64,000 nucleotides of DNA. Origin: Oncomelania hupensis (lineage: Eukaryota > Mollusca > Gastropoda > Littorinimorpha > Pomatiopsidae). Within the stretch, counting starts at the first letter, position 1. Every line of letters starts with the position of its first letter. Below, in pieces: positions 31,072 through 42,061 of the stretch. The notes under the pieces were generated by a model. That model worked only from the letters and a program-made list of their open reading frames with translations. It did not search any database and had not been told where the DNA came from. Where the stretch lies: positions 47,179,081 through 47,243,080 of the forward strand of contig CM072511.1 in assembly GCA_036898135.1 (NCBI GenBank). Direction: 5' to 3'. Made by a program: the position numbers and the translations under genes.

Positions 31072-31244
31072 ATTGTTCTTTTGCAGGTTTTGCTTAAATA
31101 ACTGTTGTATGCCATTTGACTCTTGTTTTATTCTATTATTGATTACGAATTTTATGGTCTTTGCATTGTTTTTATTGAATTGCAATATTGCTAGTGTTTT
31201 GGTATTCCACGAGACTCAGAGGTTGTTCATAGAAACTTTTGACA

Positions 31245-34200
31245 ATGTCGGACCCAGTGGCCTTGAGATTGCGCTTCAAGGAATTGGGAGAAGCTTTACA
31301 CTTAGCAGGGGGAGACCTAATTGCGTATATCAATGCAGAGGTAGAGAAACAGGAGGCTAAGGCAGAGAGAGCAGCAGAGAGAGAGGCAAAGAAGTTAGAA
31401 GCGGAGAGAGAGGCAAAGAAATTGGAAGCAGAGCAAAAGAAATTAGAACTAGAGCAGAAGAAATTAGAAGCAGAGCAGAAGAAATTAGAGGCAGAGAGAA
31501 AAACGAGGAAATTAGAGCTAGAGGCAGAAAGAGAACAGAAGAAGGCAGCATTAGCAGCAGAGAGAGAAGCAGAAGTTAGGAAATGGGAGTATGAGAGGGC
31601 AGAAAAAGAAAAAGAGAGGGAAGAAAAGGAAAAAGAAAGACAGCATGAGTTAGAGCTAAGAAGATTGGGATCAGGAGCTTCAAGTTCTTCCTCAACCCCT
31701 CCCCACTCAGATCAGCTAGAGGTAGCATCCAACCCTGTACAAGGAATGTCATTTCCACTGGGAACATTCAATGAAAGAGAAGAAGGTCTAGATCTCTATC
31801 TGACTAGGTTTGAGCGTCTAGCAACAGAGTATAAACTAGATCCCACTCATTGGTCTTTTAAGCTTAGTCAAGGGCTTAGAGGGAAGGCTTATGACATCTA
31901 CAGTAAGCTACCGACTGACAGAGTGACTGACTATCACAAAGTAAAAGAGGCACTCCTAACGGGATTCGAACTGACAGGAGAATGCTACCGGCAAAAATTC
32001 CGCACCAATCGGAGAGTGAAAGGAGAGAGCTATGCGCAGTTGGCGGATCGGTTGTCCACAATGCTAGATAAGTGGATTAGCCAGTAAGCCACGGCAAAGA
32101 CGTATGATGGACTGACAGAACTGTTAGTATGGGAACAGCTACGGGAAACCATGACCCCCGAGCTGAGAACCTTCTCAGTAGAGCAGGGCGCGGAAAGACT
32201 GGAAGATCTGGTCAAGGTCGCAGATAGGTACGTGGCCGCACACGGAGAAGCCAAGAGCTTCAGGCGAGACCTAAAGCCTAACGGGAAAGAGGCACAGAAA
32301 CGAAGCCCTAACCGGGAAGAGCGCACCGCGAATAAGCCGAATAACCCCAGACCTGGGCAAAATAAAGGACCCAACACGGAATTCGGGAAAAGAGGTCCCG
32401 CAGAACAGAGACGGTATTGTTCGTTCTGCAACAGAAACAATCACTCCACCGCAGAATGTTTCAAGTTGGCCGCACAACGTAGGGAAGAGCGCGAAAGCCG
32501 GCCAGCGCACAGAGTTCTAACTCAAAGCAGCGGTAACAAGCCACACACGAGCGGAGATCACCCATCGGTGACAGACACGGTCAAGGTCAACGGAAAAGAA
32601 GCGAACTGTCTGTATGACACAGGTCTATCATACGACGCGATAGTTAGCGAATCTCTTGTATCGCGCGCGGACTTGACAGACAAGACAGTCGACTTACAAG
32701 GAGCAGACTTGACGAAACCGGCGACTACTTGCCCAATAGCTTGGATCGAAGTAGAGAGTAGGTACGTCACAGGACGAATCCAAGCAGCTGTTTTACAGAA
32801 ACCCCTGTATGATCTAGTGCTAGGTTGTAGGTATGTGTTCTTAGGCACGCCCCCTAAAACTGTAGAGATAGCTGCAGTGCAAACCAGGGCCCAAGCTAAA
32901 ACCCAACCACCCCAGCCCGAGTTCGCTCCGAATCCAGGACTCGAAGAGATCAAAACAGCACAGAAAGAAGACACCTCGATAGCGAAGTGCTTCCAGAAGC
33001 TACCCAAGGCGCACACACCCCCGCACAAGGGAGACTTCTACATGGAAGAGGGAGTTCTACATCGACAAGGAGATGGAGATCACACCCAACTAGTACTACC
33101 AGCCACCCTTCGAGCCCAAGTACTAGAACTAGGCCACAGCATGCCACTCAGCGGACACATGGGAATTGGAGCCACAGTGCAGAGAATCAGCGCACACTAC
33201 TATTGGCCAGGAATCACGGAGGATGTCAAGCGCTACGTGAAATCTTGCCACCAATGTCAACGATATTCCCCGCGACATCACACCGTACCAGTTACCTTAG
33301 GACCGTCGGTAGTAGTCGGCGTGCCATTCCAGCAAGTCTCAGTAGACATAGTAGGACCACTGCCCATGACCAAGAAGCGGAACAGATTTCTACTCACACT
33401 CGTCGACGCATGTACGATGTGGTGCGAAGCAGTCCCGTTGCCAGCGATTGACACCAAGAAGATCGCAGATGCACTCATCGCCATCTTTACCAGAGTCGGA
33501 TTCCCGGACAGCATTAGAACGGACAACGGATCTCAGTTCACCGGCCGCCTGATGCAAGACGTGTTCGAGTTGATACAAGTCCATCACATTCGCACACCAC
33601 CATACCACCCAGCCAGCAACGGACAAGTAGAAAGACTGAATGGAACCCTTCTCACCATACTCAGGAAAGTCGCCGACGACAATCCAGAAGCGTGGGACAC
33701 CTACGTGAATGCGGCACTGTTCGCATACAGAGAAACACCCCATGCAGCCACAGGCTACACCCCGTCAACATTGCTATTCGGCAGACCTCTAGCAGGACCG
33801 CTAGAAGCCCTACGCAGAAGTTGGACGGAGGCCAAGATAGACGACACACCAAGAGGTGCCACCAAGTACGTCGCAGACCTGCAGGAAACCCTCAAAGCAA
33901 CGTGGAAGAAAGCTGGTGAAGCACTGAAGAAGGCAAGAGCCCGTCAGGCGAAGTACTACAACCGCCACGCGAAGGACAGAGAACTGCAAGTCGGCGATCA
34001 AGTGCTACTCTTACTTCCAAGTGGAACCAACAAGCTGGACATCGCTTGGAGAGGACCGTACCGGGTGACTGCCAAGAAATCCAAGACAGTCTACCAAGTA
34101 GAGGTGAACGGGAGAGCCCGATACCACCACATCAATCTCCTTAAGAAATACACGGACCGACCAGCGACCCCCAGCACTCACAACTTGCTAGCCATCGCCA

Positions 34201-35753
34201 TCGCGGAAGAAGGAGAAAGCATGGAGACCAATGCAGTAGAGTATCCCCTGCACTCCAAAGAAACCTACAAAGACGTGATACTCAACGGAGACCTAGCCGC
34301 TAAACAGCAACAGCAAGTACTACAGGTCATTCGACAACATCAGACTGTGCTCACAGACCGACCAGGGAGGACAGACCTCGTCGAAGTAACCTTAACGGTG
34401 ACCGACCCAACACCCGTCCGCCAGAAGCTCTACCCGATGCCACTGTCTCAGCAGCGAGCCATCAAGGAAGAGATAGACACCTTACTGGCAGCCGGAATCA
34501 TCTCAGAGTCTACTTCACCCTACAGCGCAGGCACGGTATTGTTGCGAAAACCCAACGGAGAGCATCGACTGTGCATCGACTTCAGACTCCTGAATGCGGT
34601 AACGCAGTTCCAGCCAGAGCCACTCCCGGACCAGACAGACCTATTTGCCAAGCTACAGCGAGCGAAGTACTTCTCACGCATCGACCTCAGCAAAGGATAC
34701 TATCAGATACCAGTACAACCACAAGTCCGAAAGTACCTAGCGTTTAGCACTATGGAAGGACACTTCGAGTTCAATGTACTTCCATTCGGACTCCACAACG
34801 CACCCAGCATCTTCAGCGCCATGATGCGAAAACTCCTGGCACCCCTGAGCAGCGAGCACCTACACTCGTTTATGGACGACATCCTCATCGCAACACCTAC
34901 GTGGGAGGAACATGTCACGCTCCTACAACAACTACTCGCCCGCCTCAGAGACACGGGATTGACGGCAAGACCCACAAAATGTCAGATTGGATTCACAGAA
35001 CTAGAATTTCTGGGACACACTATCAGTCAAGGAAGCCTGCGACCGGTAGAAAAGACCGTGAAACGCCTACTCGACGCTCCTAGGCCCAAGACCAAGAAGG
35101 AAGTACAGTCGTTTCTAGGACTCTGCGGCTTCTACCAAAAATTCATCCCCAACTACAACAGCATCGCCGTACCACTGACAAATGGAACCCGGAAAATCGC
35201 CCCGGACAAAGTAGTATGGACAGCCGAATGCGAGACAGCATTCCAAACACTCAAGGACAGAATGACATCGGCGCCAGTACTCCACCTACCCGATTTGACT
35301 CAGCCATTCGTTCTTCGCACCGACGCAAGCGACTTAGGCCTCGGAGCAGTACTGCTACAGCGTGACCCCAAGAATGCAGAGACGTTATTCCCTGTCGCCT
35401 ACGCCAGCAGAAAATTGAGACCCGCCGAGACCCACTACGCCACGTCGGAGAAAGAATGTCTTGGACTAGTCTGGGCCATACAGAAGTTTCAACTCTACCT
35501 GTATGGGACCCACTTCACAGTTCAGGTGGACCACCAACCACTATCGTTCCTGGCAGCCTCCAAGTCTTTGAACTCTCGCCTGATGCGATGGGCACTCACC
35601 CTTCAGGCATACTCATTCCAAATCGAGTACATCCCCGGCAAAGAGAACCACGGAGCCGACTACCTCAGTCGCCCTCTCGTGGAGGACACAGCAGCTGTCG
35701 CCCACCCATCACAACTAAGGGCCACAGCACCAGAATTCGTCCCCGCCCAATAA
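31245..35753 (+). pseudogene. gag-protease-integrase-RT-RNase H polyprotein of element 2, one nonsense codon
   Basis: A single frame of 1502 residues from the ATG at 31245; a TTG two codons upstream is ignored. Only a TAA at codon 281 (32085-32087) interrupts it, where element 1 has TCA (Ser). Order: coiled coil (about 25-155), SCAN-like capsid (165-350), zinc knuckle CX2CX4HX4C (392-405), protease DTG (458-460), integrase HHCC (His631, His638, Cys668, Cys671), catalytic Asp701, Asp760, Glu796 with D(35)E spacing, and WRGPYRVT. RT follows (LCIDFRLLNAVT, SRIDLSKGYYQIPV, LPFGLHNAP, FMDD at 1209-1212) and then RNase H (RTDASDLGLG, SEKECLGLVWAI, VDHQPL). Integrase before RT is the Gmr1 order, while the RT motifs are Ty3/gypsy-type. 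With the stop it yields only a truncated gag, unless the stop is read through or re-initiation occurs at the ATG 32151. Confidence 0.92.
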
Positions 35754-35911
35754 AACCCTGTCACTAGTGTCCATAGCTACCTGGCACAGCATTGCAGCTC
35801 AGGTAGAGCAACTTAATTAGTTTGTAAATAGGACCATAGGATAGTGCAGTGTTAAACTAGGCTCTGTAGTAGAAAAAGGTCGAATCCAGTAGTCATCTCC
35901 TTTTTTCAGTT

Positions 35912-35918
35912 GAGGGAG
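35912..35918 (+). promoter_or_regulatory. Polypurine tract of element 2
   Basis: GAGGGAG followed by CC lies directly before the 3' LTR. The same string precedes the 3' LTR of element 1 on the minus strand. It is the expected primer site for plus-strand DNA synthesis. The T run just upstream (35901-35906) is also shared. Confidence 0.6.
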
Positions 35919-35920
35919 CC

Positions 35921-37443
35921 TGTCATGAACTGGCTAGTTTTAACTCTGCCTATGAATATTCAGCCTTGTGTAGTAATTGTAACATTAGAGAAAGGAGTGT
36001 ATTACACAGCAGCAATTAATGTACACAGCAGACCACACACGGCGAGCGAGCCACCCACATCGCAGTGACTCAGCTCTTGAACTTTGAATCTGACCGTTTT
36101 TAACCAATGAGAGAGCAGGCTAAGCGGGTAGAGCAGTTCTGACTGTGTCAGATCTTAGCGCAGTTTGAATCAGTCGTGTGTGAGACGAGGTAGAGTCAAC
36201 ATCTCCACAGCTAGAGAAATCTCTTCACTCATAGACCAGGAAGCAGGACTTTAGAATCTTAGAATTCTCTCAAGTCATCACGGGCCTGAACTTGTCAAAC
36301 AGGTAAATGAACACCCTTCTGTTTCATCGTGATATATTTATATTATTGTTGAAATTATGTTTGTGGAATTTGCTATGCATAAATGTGAATTGTTAATCCG
36401 AATTTGCGTGACCATGTGGAAAAGCCGAACACGTGGCGACACACGACCGGTTGCGCCGCCATGTTGCATACCATACGGAACCACTGTTGTTTAACTTATA
36501 TGTATGTTTGCAGACCAGTGGCTGTACCACTGAATGTTTATAATATTATTAATTCTGTATGTGTATAGTTAGACACGATTGATAGTTATGTATATATAGG
36601 AATTTAGAGTGAGTTTCCAGTGGACCCCGGAAGTAGCAGAATGTTCGTCGCTTATGTATAGAGATGTGGAGCTATCACTGAGGGCTACTTTGGCTTTCAG
36701 TGAGACGCTCTGCACAAACCGATTATTCAGGGTTGTGCAGAATTTCGTCTCTTATATTACAGACGAGCAGGCGAGCTATCCTGTGCGTCCCACTCTACAG
36801 AAACGACGAGTTGGTTGCGGAGACTCTACCGCACAAGTCGGAAAGAGCTACCCGGAAAAACACCCTGTCAGACCCCACAGCGTGGCAAGGGAACCCAACT
36901 ACACAACGACAAAGGTGGACCAGAAGCTACCTCACAGAAGGACTTCGCACGCCCCATCTAGCAGTTAAGTGCAAAAACGAAGGTGCACTTAAACTGATCA
37001 AAACAGGACCACAGTAGTCCAACTCTTCAGAAACTGTAAAACGGACCACAGTAGTCCAAATCTACATGAGATATAATAGTAAGTGCCCGATGAAGATATA
37101 ACAGCTGCCTAGACTATCAGCGATCGAACTATTAGCATTAACTGAGACTTTTTAAGTTAGATTAGTACTTAGAGAATCTTGTATAGAGTAGAAGAAATAA
37201 ATGTGTGATTTTAACTGTTATCAAGTGGCTGGACTACATATGATTCATAGCCGTGTGAAAGCTAGTGTGACAGTAATCTTTTACCATTTTTCTATCTATT
37301 TCTGTACCCCAACCTTAACACAGAACGAGCTAAACAAATAAATTTATTAAAGTAATTCATAGGGTGACTTACTAGCAGTTCCCACCGAATAAACGTGAGG
37401 GTCCATAATTCCATTGTGCAGAGCCCATAAACCCCACGTGACA
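35921..37443 (+). repeat. 3' LTR of element 2
   Basis: Same length as the 5' LTR, with about six base differences (for example the single changes near 36309, 36475, 36594 and 36796). The stem-loop is at 36702-36751. The right TSD GCCTT follows at 37444. Confidence 0.95.
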
Positions 37444-37742
37444 GCCTTGCACACACTGAGTTTCAGAGATGACCCAAAGTTTAAGCTTGAAACATACCTT
37501 GGCCTCGGCAGACTCCGATTCTCAGAGTGGGTTATGAAAACAAGCCATTTTAGTGCTCTTCATTGGGGGAAATACAGAGCATCAAAGTTAATTTCAGAAA
37601 TACCCGTCCCGCGATGCGCAGACGGAAACAACAAAAAGTCTGGTAATGAATGAACATGCTACAAAACTATCACCTAAAACGCCTTTTTGAATTTGGACAA
37701 CTGTTTCCGATTCATGCAACCTTAACAGAGCGCATGGATCTT

Positions 37743-37798
<56 letters not shown>

Positions 37799-38670
37799 GT
37801 CTCTGTCTCTCTGTCTCTCTTTCTCACTATCTTTCTCTCTCTCTCGTTTTCAAATATATATGTGTATAGAAAATATTTTAATCCAGTGCATGTGTTAAAT
37901 CTCCTTCGGCCGTTTTATTTGTCTTGGTGTTATACATAAATATACATATACAAAATGGCTGAGCCTGTTGATTTATACACCCATTACAAATGTAGTCAAT
38001 GTATGAGTATGGTTCAGCGGGGTCAGACACTCTGTTTGGCCCTGGAACTGCCAAGTTCTGATGATCCACCATCACAATACTCTGGGTGTGCTCGTGGAGA
38101 ATGCTCATGCCGCTCTTCCCTATCTCTTCAAGTCAGACTTCTCTCTACTATAGGCTAGCTGGGCCTTCCGAAGACGGCAGAATTCAATTCCAGTTTATAT
38201 GCAAATGAGCGTGCCAGTCAAGAGCTCCGCCGCGTGCATACCCGTAAATCTGATTACATGAATATTTCTGTTAGACACGCTTTAGGCTGTGCAGGGTCCT
38301 CCCTAAACCCCCTCCTTTGCCCGTGGACCGTTCCTCATTAGCTGGGTGTCAGGGGTGAAAATAGCCAGCTAAGTTTTGACATTGTGTGATTTAAATCTTA
38401 TTGACCCGCTTTCCCTTGCTGCACACTGTCACAGTTTGTTTCACTCCCTTTCTTCCCTCTTTTAATTTCGTTTCGCGACTGCCAGTTTCGATTCATTATG
38501 GAATGGCTCGTCATTGTCTCTGTCGCTCTCTCTTTCACACACACACACACACACACACATTTTTTGTAAAAACGACATTATGATGACTGTTGTGAAAAAA
38601 ACAGGGATTATTTTGACACACTTTTCATTTTCGTGACATTATTTTGACATTTTCAAATTTTTGAACCTAT
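37444..38670. other. No gene recognised; contains a (CT)n tract
   Basis: Unique-looking sequence with a CT microsatellite at 37747-37792 and a short CA run at 38538-38560. Open frames here are short and unsupported. Confidence 0.45.
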
Positions 38671-38750
38671 CCCTAACCCTAACCCTAACCCTAACCCCTA
38701 ACCCAAACCCTAACCCTAACCCTAACCCTAACCCTTAACCTAACCCTAGG
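38671..38750 (-). repeat. Interstitial telomere-like array (CCCTAA)n
   Basis: About 80 bp of CCCTAA units with minor variants (CCCCTAA, CCCAAA, CCCTTAA), i.e. TTAGGG on the minus strand. It is followed by an 18-bp palindrome at 38780-38797 centred on TGACGTCA. It lies well inside unique sequence, so it is not a chromosome end. Confidence 0.9.
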
Positions 38751-38873
38751 CCTAAAACAGCTCTAACTCTGCAGGGAACTATTTTGACGTCAAAATAGGG
38801 CGCCCTTCCAAAAAAGTCAAAAGAAACCATGTGAAGTTCCATGAGTGTGTCACTGTAACGTCGTTTCTACATG

Positions 38874-38875
<2 letters not shown>

Positions 38876-38913
<38 letters not shown>

Positions 38914-39003
38914 TGCACGCACATACAGGCACGCAAATACATACACGCGCGCACGCACACACACGCACGCACGCAAACTCATACACGCACACACGTCTAC
39001 ACG
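38876..39003. repeat. (CA)n microsatellite and CA-rich minisatellite
   Basis: A pure CA run of about 36 bp, then CA-rich units containing CGCA and TACA. Confidence 0.93.
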
Positions 39004-39854
39004 CATCCTTCTGATCTTGTTTCGGGGTGTCCTCAGTTTTAATTTTCTTTTTGGATATCGTTTTCGTCGCTAAATCGTCTTTTTATCGTGATAGATTTAT
39101 TGTTTGGAAGTGTCCTTATAGTCTAGTTGCTATTCTCTCTCTGTTAATGTGTTGTTCTTGTTCCAACGTGGTATTGCAAACATTTATTTGAAGTACATTT
39201 AATAAATTAACGTATAATTATTTCTATTCTTTCCTCCTCTATAAGACCATGTATACATTTCTTAAAATCGGTCTCCGAATCTGTTTAACCCTTTCTATAC
39301 TTTACACACGGAATTCATGAATTCCGAACCCATCAAATTAACCCTATCGCCGCCAAACCCACAACCAGCCCCCGATCCTGAACACTTACAGAGTCGGCAA
39401 ACGACCTAGCGATCTCACGCGACCATACTGTACGAAGGCCAGCAAAACAAAACATAAACAAAAACAAACTCAGACTGCATTCCCTCTGCTGAACCGCCGA
39501 CTCAGCCAAACTATTCCCCGGATCCGATAAATCAGTATCGCAACAAAATCCTCGCAAATATACTGCAAATTGTTTCAAAAACATCGACATCAGCAGCCAA
39601 CCACAAATCCTACAGGAATCTCAACAACTCCGGCTACCCAGCAAAAGACCACAATGCAAATCCAGGATGAGAAATACATTTGATTGTTCAGTTAATTGTC
39701 TTGTCATGTTGAAGTAAGTAAATAAAAGTGAAAGAACGCTATAGATTGAGTGAAATAGAATAGGATCAGTTTTAGCTAATAGTTGTTTTTTCTCGCTCAG
39801 ATTGTTATCTTGTTAATAATTATGTATATTTGATTTGATAGTTAAATTTCTATT
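39004..39854. other. No gene recognised; perfect 18-bp palindrome
   Basis: AT-rich sequence. CGGAATTCATGAATTCCG at 39309-39326 is a perfect palindrome. The C-rich block after it (39340-39640) has no recognisable coding content. Confidence 0.45.
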
Positions 39855-39992
39855 ATTTTCATTATTATTTTTGTTGGTCTAAAAGCACGATGTGTACAGA
39901 TGGCAGTGATGATGATGGAAATGGAAAAGGTTTCATTTATTTCATTTAAGGTCTGTACAAATCGTGCTTTTAGACCAACAAAAATAATAATG

Positions 39993-39997
<5 letters not shown>
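39855..39997. repeat. Near-perfect inverted repeat with 46-bp arms
   Basis: Arms 39855-39900 and 39952-39997 are inverse copies with one mismatch, separated by 51 bp. Each arm holds the GTCTAAAAGCAC...TGTACAGA retroposon-tail motif, so two copies of a tail lie head to head. The right arm runs directly into a GA microsatellite. Confidence 0.85.

Positions 39998-39998
<1 letters not shown>

Positions 39999-40086
<88 letters not shown>
39999..40086. repeat. (GA)n microsatellite
   Basis: About 88 bp of pure GA starting at the end of the inverted repeat arm. Confidence 0.97.
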
Positions 40087-40090
<4 letters not shown>

Positions 40091-40978
40091 ACTATATCAG
40101 AAAAGAGAAAAACGGGGCATGTTAACGTCAACAAAATAAAGAACAAATTACGGTTTAGTTTTATTGTTTCACAAGTTGACCAAGTTAAGTGACCTTGAGT
40201 CAGCTTCACCGCGAGTCACAATTGCTAAAACAAGATTTAAATATTGTTTGTCCTGTGATGGCTACGATCGTTACCCCCATTCCGCTTATACCTTCCACCC
40301 AACCCAACCTCTACGCTCTCCACGCCCATATTCACCCTCTTACCTCAACCCTAATCCAAATAAATCGGCGCTGAATTGCTAAGACTAGTTTTTTAATGGT
40401 ACGCTACACGCACGTAGAATTTTTAATTTCAGTTTCAACTCATTGTGTTTCCAAAACGCTTTATCTCATTTATGAAGCCCTTTGAAAATAAAATTCCTCG
40501 AATACTCCCCCCCCCTCCCAATCCCCTTCTACCCTGTCCCCGCGCTCTCAAAATAAAATAAAATTAAATAAACGATTGAAACAAAACAACAAAAGCAAAA
40601 ACAAAACGCACACGCACAAAGATAAGTCCACGATCAATGGAAAACAAAATGCTGAAGCATGCTTCGGCCTTTTCGAAGAGGCGATAAGGTGAGAAGGCAT
40701 GAATGATGTTTGGAAGAAGACCCATTAAAACCATTTTAAACCTCACAATCCAAAAAGCCATTTGGCTGACGCCCACGGAGAAAGGCGTGAGAGACGCCTG
40801 AAAAATTCAAGTCTTCACAAAAACCGCAACGTTGACAAATGCCCAGCAGCTTGGAAAACAGTACAAGGAACAGAGGTTTGGGTCGGAGAGCGAGGAATTG
40901 AAAGAGAAAATGGAGAAAATTATGCAGGGGTAAGGGGAGGGGGTGGTGGGACATAGGCCTGTATTTAGACTATGGTGG
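40087..40978. other. No gene recognised
   Basis: A C-run at 40507-40520 and an A-rich stretch at about 40548-40620. I see no supported gene. Confidence 0.4.
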
Positions 40979-41145
40979 TGGCCTCCTGGCACAATGGGTC
41001 AGTGGCCGGTTTTCTATGCCAAAGGTCGCGGGTTCGATTCCCGCAAGGGGCGAACTTATGTGACTTAGGTACGAGACTATTGTGATCACCGAGGTTTTCT
41101 CCGGGTACTCTGGTTTCCTCCCTCCCTTCAATAATGGTGTTGGAG
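40979..41145 (+). mobile_element. tRNA-derived SINE
   Basis: The head has an A-box-like TGGCACAATGGG (40987-40998) and an exact B box GGTTCGATTCC (41031-41041), about the spacing of an internal Pol III promoter. The body continues past any tRNA into GAGGTTTTCTCCGGGTACTCTGGTTTCCTCC-type sequence typical of metazoan SINEs. The cloverleaf is degenerate, so it is not a working tRNA gene. Ends and TSD are not clear. Confidence 0.7.
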
Positions 41146-41439
41146 GCAGTCAATCTAAGAATTCAAAAATACAAATCCTATTCTCCTTCCATCTTCTAAT
41201 AGTAATCTTTATGTTTGAGTGACAGATGGGTGTTTGTTGTATGTGTGAGAGAGAGGGTGAAACATGTGAGCGTGTATGTTGATACAGAACGCCGCGCTTT
41301 GAGTCTGATTGGCGATTTGGAAAACGCGCGTATATAGCGTCCAGTATTATTAGGCTACGTAGACCCTTCAATGCCGATTTAAGGGGAAGGCGTGAGAGTG
41401 GCAAGGAGTGATGGTGCTGTTGGGCTGTAGGTTAATTTA

Positions 41440-41490
41440 GATTGGTATTATTATTGTTATTATTATTGTTATTATTATTATTATTATTAT

Positions 41491-41540
<50 letters not shown>
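41440..41540. repeat. (ATT)n(AGT)n microsatellite
   Basis: ATT-type repeats change into AGT repeats near 41491. Confidence 0.93.
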
Positions 41541-41739
41541 TTTTTTAAATTATTATTTTATGGTAGTAGTATATGTGTGTGAGTGTATGTGTGTGTGTGT
41601 TTGTGTGTGAGTGTGTGTGTATGTACAGTGTGTGTGTTTGTGTGTCCTTGTTTACACAGTATTATCTGGACAAATCAGTGAACATCTACATAACTTGTAT
41701 AGACATGCCTACTTGTTTTGACGTCAGAACAATGATCCG

Positions 41740-41774
41740 TTAGGGTTAGAGCTGGGTTAGGTTAGGGTTAGGGT
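41740..41774 (+). repeat. Interstitial telomere-like array (TTAGGG)n
   Basis: Short, imperfect TTAGGG units on the plus strand. It is preceded by TTTTGACGTCA and contains GTTAGAGCTG, both also present next to the array at 38671-38750 in inverse orientation. Confidence 0.75.
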
Positions 41775-41880
41775 TCGAACACTGCAAAGTACTTAAAAAT
41801 GGGGACGAAATATGACCCATTGTCAGCACAACGTAGGTGGCGTTTCGGGAAAGTCATAATAATACTTCGTAACCTTGCCT

Positions 41881-41949
41881 CTGTGTGTGTGTGTGTGTGT
41901 GGATGTGTGTGTGTGTGTGTGTGTGGGTGTGTGTGTGTGTGTGTGTGTT
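41881..41949. repeat. (GT)n microsatellite
   Basis: GT run with a few GGAT/GGGT interruptions. Looser GT sequence also occurs at 41573-41645. Confidence 0.95.
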
Positions 41950-42014
41950 CTGATTTGGTATTTCATGTTTCGTTTTCGCTTTAAATTTTTCTTTGCTGTA
42001 AAGCGCTATGAGCT

Positions 42015-42061
42015 CTAGTAGTAGTAGTAGTAGTAGTAGTGAGGCAGGTAGTAGTAGTAGT
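42015..42061. repeat. (AGT)n microsatellite, left half
   Basis: AGT repeats with a short GAGGCAG interruption, split by the solo LTR that follows. The array resumes at 43601-43674. Confidence 0.95.

Larger units (their letters stand above)
25922..37443 (+). mobile_element. Gmr1-like LTR retrotransposon, element 2, hosting a LINE
   Basis: A full-length insertion of 11522 bp with perfect TSD GCCTT (25917-25921 and 37444-37448). It has two 1523-bp LTRs that differ at about six positions by eye, a tRNA-Arg primer site, a gag-protease-integrase-RT-RNase H reading frame and a purine tract. A 3.4 kb LINE sits in its leader. Subtracting the LINE and adding back the deletion seen in element 1 makes the two elements the same length. 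One in-frame stop in the capsid region is the only obvious lesion. Confidence 0.95.

Noticed and set aside
38671..38750. A chromosome end
   Set aside because: The array is short and imperfect and has unique sequence on both sides. A second copy shares its flanks, so it is part of a dispersed repeat.
39309..39326. An 18-bp perfect palindrome as a regulatory site or transposon end
   Set aside because: It stands alone, with no partner, TSD or promoter-like context, and one palindrome of this length in 64 kb of repeat-rich DNA is not informative.
40987..41060. A tRNA gene
   Set aside because: A and B boxes are present but the arms do not form a proper cloverleaf, and SINE body sequence continues directly, so it is a tRNA-derived SINE.
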